Below, in pieces: positions 25,784 to 30,054 of a DNA stretch of 30,054 nucleotides (its first letter is position 1; the number at the start of each line of letters is the position of its first letter). This stretch comes from Clostridium sp. CAG:253 (GTDB lineage: Bacteria > Bacillota > Clostridia > Lachnospirales > Lachnospiraceae). The DNA is taken from assembly GCA_000436755.1 (NCBI GenBank), contig FR887326.1:7570-37623 (forward strand), in the 5' to 3' direction. A model generated the notes under the pieces. It was not told the DNA's origin. It did not search any database and worked only from the letters and a program-made list of their open reading frames with translations. The position numbers and the translations under genes were made by a program.

Positions 25784-26467
25784 ATGAAAATATTTAATAA
25801 AACACTGATTATCAGCGGTGGAAAAACGGACATAGACTTTGCAAAAGAATATTTGGAAAAACATCAATTTGATACGGTTGTGTGTGCTGATTCGGGCCTT
25901 AATACGGCTTATGCGTTAGGATTAAAAGTTGATTATTTCATGGGAGACTTTGACAGTGTTTCATCAGATGTGTTAAAATTGTACATGGACAGAAAAATTC
26001 CAAATTCAACAGATGCAGAGTTTGTTCAGTATCCGGCAGAGAAAGATGCGACAGATACTGAACTTGTGCTTGATTTTGTGCTTGAAAACAATCCGTCAAC
26101 AATCGTTATATTGGGAGCGACAGGCGGAAGGATAGACCACCTTCTTGCCAATATCGGAATATTATTGAAAGCATTAAAGAAAGATATTGAAACATATATT
26201 GTTGACAGATATAACAAAATTTTTCTTGTTTGGAAAAATACGGAGTTATATAAAGATGATATGTGGAATAAATATATCTCATTTTATCCCTATACGGATG
26301 AAGTGACAAATTTAAGATTATCAGGATTGAAATACGAACTGTACGGGGAGGACATAAAGATTGGAAGCAGCAGAACAGTGAGTAATGAATTTCCGGATGA
26401 CTGTGACAAAGCCAATGTATCATTTGATGATGGGATTTTGATAGTCATACAGTCGAAGGACAAATGA
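25784..26467 (+). CDS. thiN: Thiamine pyrophosphokinase
   Basis: ThiN transfers pyrophosphate from ATP to thiamine to make the cofactor thiamine pyrophosphate. The protein is 227 residues from ATG 25784, typical for the family. Motifs are ADSGLNTAYALGLKVDYFMGDFDS, here cited by position (about 35-58), with the metal-binding Asp residues, EKDATDTEL (about 85-93) and GATGGRIDHLLANI (about 108-121). A GTG at 25778, overlapping the previous stop, would add only two residues and cannot be excluded. rpe-thiN adjacency is common in Firmicutes, but here the PilZ gene separates them. The gene ends the tightly packed cluster; 89 bp follow before the chemoreceptor. Confidence 0.94.
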   Translation: MKIFNKTLIISGGKTDIDFAKEYLEKHQFDTVVCADSGLNTAYALGLKVDYFMGDFDSVSSDVLKLYMDRKIPNSTDAEFVQYPAEKDATDTELVLDFVLENNPSTIVILGATGGRIDHLLANIGILLKALKKDIETYIVDRYNKIFLVWKNTELYKDDMWNKYISFYPYTDEVTNLRLSGLKYELYGEDIKIGSSRTVSNEFPDDCDKANVSFDDGILIVIQSKDK

Positions 26468-26556
26468 TAGCAGCAGGACAATAGGGGACTAAGATTAGGG
26501 GTTGCACTTTTTGCTAATGATAGTTCCAGTTTAAGGTTGCAAAACAGGAGGTAAGT

Positions 26557-28083
26557 ATGAACGAAAAAGAAATTGTAGAGAAGTTTGTTGTAAAATTCAG
26601 GAAGTACAGCAAAAAATCTGAGCGCGTTAAAAAAACAAATCAGATGGTTATAGCATGTATGACCATAATCAAAGGTTTTCTGATGTTTGGATTTATAACT
26701 CAGATAATTTTGGGAAAACAGGGGGAGATAATGATAGTAATACCTGCAGCCATGTTAGCTGTAAGTATTATAGCGGATTGGTTATTGTATATTAAGGATC
26801 ATTCATCAGCTGTCTTAAAAAATGTGATGATTTACGGTTTTCTGATAGTATATGCACTTCTTAATTTCATGAACGGTTCAGAGTTTGTAATCTTATATAT
26901 TATGCCACCATTGCTTTGTTGTATGCTTTATTATAACAAAAAGTTTAATGTAAGTATTGTGATAGCTGCGATACTCATAATTGTGATACGTGCAGTAAAA
27001 GAAATGATTTTGATTGGAACAGTAAAACAGTCAGAATTTATGATGATGGCAATTACGGTTATGACACTTTTGTTTTTCCAGTGGGCGGCAAGGGTGTTAA
27101 AGCAGTTTGATCACGATGCCATGCATACAATGCAGGATGAGCAGAAGAGACAGGATATAATGATGAAAGATATCCTGGATGTTGCTGATATGACTAGAAC
27201 AAAAGTTGAAGAGACATCGGACAGAATGATCGGATTGAAGAATTCAACAAATTCGGTAAACCAGTCATTACATGAGATTGCACAGGGAATATTAAGTACG
27301 GCAGAAAGTATACAGGAGCAGTCGGAGATGACAGGTAAGATTCAGACTGCAGTGCGGATTGCCAAAGAGAATACGGCAGAAGTTGTCAAGTCAGCCCAGA
27401 CATCGGCAGAGCAGATGAACAATAATACTCAGCGAATGGAGATGTTGAAAAAGCAGTCTGAGGACATAGAGGCAGTTGAACTTGATGTTGAAAAGGCAAT
27501 GGATGAACTTAGGGCTAAAGCAGAGGAAGTTTCAAATATAACCAAGGTTATCTTTTCAATATCAGACCAGACGACACTCCTTGCATTAAATGCTTCCATA
27601 GAGAGTGCAAGAGCAGGAGAGGCAGGAAAAGGTTTTGCTGTTGTTGCTGACCAGATAAGAGACTTGTCAGATCAGACAAAGAAGTCAACAGAACAGATAG
27701 AACAAATTGTCAATCAGTTAAATGAAAATGCCGACCTTACGGCAAACCTTGTAGGCAGATCAAAAGCTGCGGCAAGTAAACAGAAAGAACTGATCGAGGA
27801 AAATGTAAAGAGCTTTGACGAGCTTAGCAGACAGTCAGAAGAACTGTCAGAGCGTGCAGACAATCTTGAACGTGAGATTGAAAATCTGTTGGAATCAAAT
27901 AACCGTATAGTTGAGAGTATTACACAGCTGTCTGCTGTAAGTGAAGAAGTCACTGCAAGCACGCAGGAGGCAAGTAATATGAGTGAGAATGACATGAAAG
28001 AACTTGAATCTGTTGCGGGTAGTGTATTTGAGGTTCAGGAAACTGTTGATAAGTTGAAGAAATATAATTCAGATAATGCATAA
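26557..28083 (+). CDS. Methyl-accepting chemotaxis protein with six-TM N-terminus
   Basis: This 508-residue receptor signals to CheA/CheW. Six hydrophobic segments (about 29-51, 56-79, 87-105, 108-126, 130-154, 160-182) form the N-terminal half, with only short loops, so there is no large extracellular ligand domain and no clear HAMP. Residues about 190-508 are a long coiled-coil with the highly conserved hairpin tip near Asp337-Glu355 ([19 protein letters not shown]), followed by [18 protein letters not shown]. The compact membrane part suggests sensing of a signal in or near the membrane, or small hydrophobic ligands. ATG 26557 follows AGGAGG by about 6 nt. It ends just before a strong terminator. 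The nearby PilZ gene makes a motility link plausible. Confidence 0.93.
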   Translation: MNEKEIVEKFVVKFRKYSKKSERVKKTNQMVIACMTIIKGFLMFGFITQIILGKQGEIMIVIPAAMLAVSIIADWLLYIKDHSSAVLKNVMIYGFLIVYALLNFMNGSEFVILYIMPPLLCCMLYYNKKFNVSIVIAAILIIVIRAVKEMILIGTVKQSEFMMMAITVMTLLFFQWAARVLKQFDHDAMHTMQDEQKRQDIMMKDILDVADMTRTKVEETSDRMIGLKNSTNSVNQSLHEIAQGILSTAESIQEQSEMTGKIQTAVRIAKENTAEVVKSAQTSAEQMNNNTQRMEMLKKQSEDIEAVELDVEKAMDELRAKAEEVSNITKVIFSISDQTTLLALNASIESARAGEAGKGFAVVADQIRDLSDQTKKSTEQIEQIVNQLNENADLTANLVGRSKAAASKQKELIEENVKSFDELSRQSEELSERADNLEREIENLLESNNRIVESITQLSAVSEEVTASTQEASNMSENDMKELESVAGSVFEVQETVDKLKKYNSDNA

Positions 28084-28107
28084 TAAATATTTTATGGTGC
28101 GATAATA

Positions 28108-28150
28108 AATAGTCAGAGTGAACATATTGATATTTGCTCTGGCTATTTTT
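28108..28150 (+). terminator. Intrinsic terminator after the chemoreceptor gene
   Basis: AATAGTCAGAG (28108-28118) pairs with CTCTGGCTATT (28137-28147) with one G-T wobble, and the stem ends in a T run (28145-28150). It lies 25 bp after the stop codon. Confidence 0.8.
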
Positions 28151-28242
28151 ATAAAAAATCAGGTTTTTCTAAGTACGGTGAGATAGGACTTGATGAGGGG
28201 TGTCCTCATATCTGGATGAAGAAAGTATTAGTTTAAATATGC

Positions 28243-28272
28243 GAATAAAAAAATTTTGTTTGAGCATACTAT
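28243..28272 (+). promoter_or_regulatory. Sigma-E-like sporulation promoter before the coat gene
   Basis: GAATAAA (28243-28249), a 15-nt spacer and CATACTAT (28265-28272) fit the mother-cell sigma-E consensus (KMATAWW, 14-15 nt, CATACAHT) with one mismatch in the -10 box. The predicted start is near 28279, about 36 nt before the coat gene's start codon. Timing in sporulation suits a coat protein. Confidence 0.55.
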
Positions 28273-28314
28273 TTTGGAACAAAAAAATTAAAAACATTAT
28301 CAGGAGGGTTTCAA

Positions 28315-28796
28315 ATGGTATTAGAACAAAAAGAGATGGATGTTATAAAGGAGTTACAGACACAGGAAAAAAGCTGTGTAGAGAAATATCGCAGATATAA
28401 AGAGCAGGCATGTGATATGGAACTTAAAAATCTGTTTGAAAAAATTGAAAAACTTGAACAGAAACATTATGACACACTTGGAAAGGTTCTTGAAGGAGAG
28501 GTGCCTGAGTGTAACTGCAATGATGATGATGGTAAAGACTATGAACCGCCGGTGACATACACTCCGGCTGATAACAGTGAAACACTCAGGCTGATAACAG
28601 TGAAGATAAAAAGACAGACTGTTTTTTAGTGACAGATTGTATTGGAACAGAAAAGATGGTTTCGTCAGAATACAATTCAAAAGTATTCCGATTTGCAAAT
28701 GCTGCACTTAGAAAACTGATGGCGGATATTCAGATTGAAGAACAGAATCATGCGGAGATGCTTTATAAATATAAGACGGCTAACGGAATGGCATAA
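28315..28796 (+). pseudogene. CotF-type spore coat protein gene, frameshifted by a 23-bp partial duplication
   Basis: The frame from ATG 28315 (AGGAGG at 28302-28307) encodes a four-helix-bundle, ferritin-like protein start (EKSCVEKYRRYKEQA, LEQKHYDTL) typical of CotF-like coat proteins. It then shifts and stops at TAG 28627-28629 after 104 residues. The rest of the protein is intact in another frame to TAA 28796: it runs from SEDKKTDCFLVTDC to EEQNHAEMLYKYKTANGMA, which matches the C-terminal half of the same family. The break coincides with 16-bp direct repeats (28566-28581 and 28589-28604), 23 bp apart. Removing 23 bp restores one open frame of 152 codons. Real mutation, reversible variation or an assembly error are all possible. 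Confidence 0.85.
28566..28604 (+). repeat. 16-bp direct repeat with 23-bp period in the coat gene
   Basis: GGCTGATAACAGTGAA occurs at 28566-28581 and 28589-28604, separated by 7 bp (ACACTCA). The 23-bp period is not a multiple of three, so gain or loss of one unit switches the reading frame. Confidence 0.95.
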
Positions 28797-28810
28797 GCTT
28801 TTTGAATTCC

Positions 28811-28839
28811 TTGTATTTTTATATCTGCTTTGGTAAAAT
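28811..28839 (+). promoter_or_regulatory. Candidate promoter for the M20 amidohydrolase gene
   Basis: TTGTAT (28811-28816), a 17-nt spacer and TAAAAT (28834-28839) with an upstream TG (28831-28832) form an extended -10 promoter. The -35 box is weak (three matches). The predicted start near 28846 gives a leader of about 75 nt. Confidence 0.4.
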
Positions 28840-28919
28840 ATATAAAGTATTAAATTTTTGATTTTAAATCTTAAAATCGGAGTTTGCAAAGTCATGCTGA
28901 CACAGAAGGAGGACCAAAG

Positions 28920-30054
28920 ATGGATTTTTATAATAGAGCATTGGAATTAAAAGACGAGACGATACAAAACAGACGGAATATTCACAAAAATGCGGAAGTC
29001 GGTCTTGATACACCTAAAACTAAAGCGTTTGTAATTGAAAAATTGAAAGAATACGGATTGGAGCCTGAAGAATGCGGTTATGGAGTTACGGCACTTCTTG
29101 GGAAGAAAGAAGGTAAAGTTCTTTTGCTTCGTGCAGACATGGATGCACTGCCTATGGCTGAGCAAAGCGGTGAAGAATTTGCATGCCCTTCAGGAAAAGA
29201 GGCTCATACATGTGGCCATGATTTTCATGCCGCTATGCTTCTTACTGCCGCAAAGATGTTAAAAGAAAACGAAGATTTGATTGACGGAACCATTAAATTC
29301 ATGTTCCAGCCGGCAGAGGAGACATTTGAAGGCAGTAAAAACATGATAGAGAACGGCATTTTGGAAAATCCGAAAGTAGATGCAGCACTTGCGTATCATG
29401 TATCACCCGGAAAGATGCCTGTAGGTTTGTTTATGTACAACTCAAAAGATACTATGATGTATTCTGTTGACGGTTTTAAGATTACGATAAAGGGAAAAGG
29501 CTCTCACGGGGCGTATCCTCATGTAGGTGTTGACCCGATAAATATCGGTGTTCATGTTCATCTTGCATTGCAGGAACTTATAGCAAGAGAAAGTGACCCG
29601 TCAAAAGCATGTGTTCTTACTGTTGGTCAGTTTAAGGCAGGAACGGCGGCAAATATAATTCCAGAACAAGCGGTTTTACAGGGGACTATCCGCACAAATG
29701 ACAATGAGGCAAGAGAGAAACTTGTGAGAAGAATGAAGGAAGTGGCGAAAAAAACGGCAGAGGTTTACAATGGAACAGCAGAGATTGAGATGATTTCCGA
29801 GGTACCTCCACTTATATGCAATCCTGAATTTACAAATGAGATTGTAAGTTATATGAAAGAGACAAACATTCCGGGACTTATGCCATATCCTGATGTGTCA
29901 GCAAGTGCTTCCGAGGATTTTGCCGTTATAGCAGAAAAAGTTCCAAGCACGTTTATGTATTTATCGGCAGGCTATATGGATGAGCGTGGAGAATATCCGG
30001 CACATCATCCGAAGGCGAGATTTAATGAGGACGTTTGTCCGATAGGCTCGGCTT
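28920..30054 (+). CDS. M20-family amidohydrolase (N-acyl-amino-acid/hippurate hydrolase type), 3' end outside window
   Basis: The frame opens at ATG 28920, 7 nt after AAGGAGGA, and is still open after 378 codons at the window edge. It is a cytoplasmic metallopeptidase-like enzyme of subfamily M20D, which removes acyl groups from amino acids or cleaves amino-acid conjugates. Visible motifs are RADMDALPM (71-79), the metal site THTCGHDFHAAM-like segment with Cys98 and His100, Glu133-Glu134 in FQPAEETFEGS, the dimerisation-domain KGKGSHGAYPH, and the C-terminal SASASEDFA and HHP. Family members are about 380-400 residues, so only a few codons are missing. The exact substrate cannot be told from the sequence. 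It has its own probable promoter and follows the broken coat gene by about 120 bp. Confidence 0.93.
   Translation, partial: MDFYNRALELKDETIQNRRNIHKNAEVGLDTPKTKAFVIEKLKEYGLEPEECGYGVTALLGKKEGKVLLLRADMDALPMAEQSGEEFACPSGKEAHTCGHDFHAAMLLTAAKMLKENEDLIDGTIKFMFQPAEETFEGSKNMIENGILENPKVDAALAYHVSPGKMPVGLFMYNSKDTMMYSVDGFKITIKGKGSHGAYPHVGVDPINIGVHVHLALQELIARESDPSKACVLTVGQFKAGTAANIIPEQAVLQGTIRTNDNEAREKLVRRMKEVAKKTAEVYNGTAEIEMISEVPPLICNPEFTNEIVSYMKETNIPGLMPYPDVSASASEDFAVIAEKVPSTFMYLSAGYMDERGEYPAHHPKARFNEDVCPIGSA

Noticed and set aside
26468..26556. Possible sigma-54 or sigma-28 flagellar promoter before the chemoreceptor (TTGCAC with TTTTTGCT)
   Set aside because: The spacing between the GC elements is too short for sigma-54 (3 rather than 5 nt), and no TAAA-15-GCCGATAA match for sigma-28 is present.
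26468..26556. spoVM or rpmB, often found near thiN in Firmicutes
   Set aside because: No matching small coding sequence was found in either strand of this gap.
28200..28400. 66-codon open frame overlapping the coat gene start
   Set aside because: No ribosome binding site, overlaps the terminator-downstream region, the sigma-E-like promoter and the well-supported coat gene in another frame.

Overview
The window looks like a chromosomal piece of a Gram-positive, anaerobic Clostridia genome, most likely Lachnospiraceae. This rests on the AT-rich DNA, strong GGAGG ribosome binding sites, the dapF-murE-priA-def-fmt-rsmB-rlmN-prpC-prkC-rsgA-rpe-thiN gene order, a CotF-type spore coat gene and surface proteins with Thr/Pro-rich stalks. 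No rRNA, tRNA, CRISPR array, transposase or integrase gene was seen. The species cannot be fixed from the sequence.

Region 1 (1-6797, + strand) is an accessory operon. It holds the 3' end of an unidentified gene (possibly Hsp70/actin-fold-like), a 1081-residue HerA/DUF87-type ATPase with a long Ser/Thr/Asn/Gly-rich insert, a protein with a glycine-rich hydrophobic N-terminus, an orphan 187-residue protein, and a NERD-nuclease plus SF1-helicase fusion. Spacing is tight throughout. The mix of a DNA-pumping ATPase, a nuclease-helicase and a membrane-active-looking protein resembles bacterial conflict or anti-phage systems. This is the best candidate here for an undescribed system.

Region 2 (6837-9904, - strand) holds a MATE efflux transporter and a CgeB-like glycosyltransferase. 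The MATE gene has a strong promoter about 290 nt upstream of its start codon and an intrinsic terminator inside the leader, the layout of an attenuator or riboswitch. Region 3 (10155-11705, +) is a secreted CAP/SCP-domain protein with a 36-bp tandem repeat.

Region 4 (11837-26467, +) is the housekeeping cluster. DapF makes meso-DAP and MurE carries the DNPR motif expected for adding it. PriA restarts replication. Def and Fmt handle the formyl group of initiator Met. RsmB and RlmN modify rRNA. PrpC and PrkC are the Ser/Thr phosphatase and the PASTA kinase pair. RsgA is a ribosome assembly GTPase, Rpe is in the pentose phosphate pathway, and ThiN makes thiamine pyrophosphate. Many of these genes overlap. 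A PilZ (c-di-GMP receptor) gene sits between rpe and thiN, which is unusual.

Region 5 (26557-30054, +) has a six-TM chemoreceptor with a clear terminator, a spore coat gene broken by a 23-bp partial duplication behind a sigma-E-like promoter, and the start of an M20 amidohydrolase that runs off the window.
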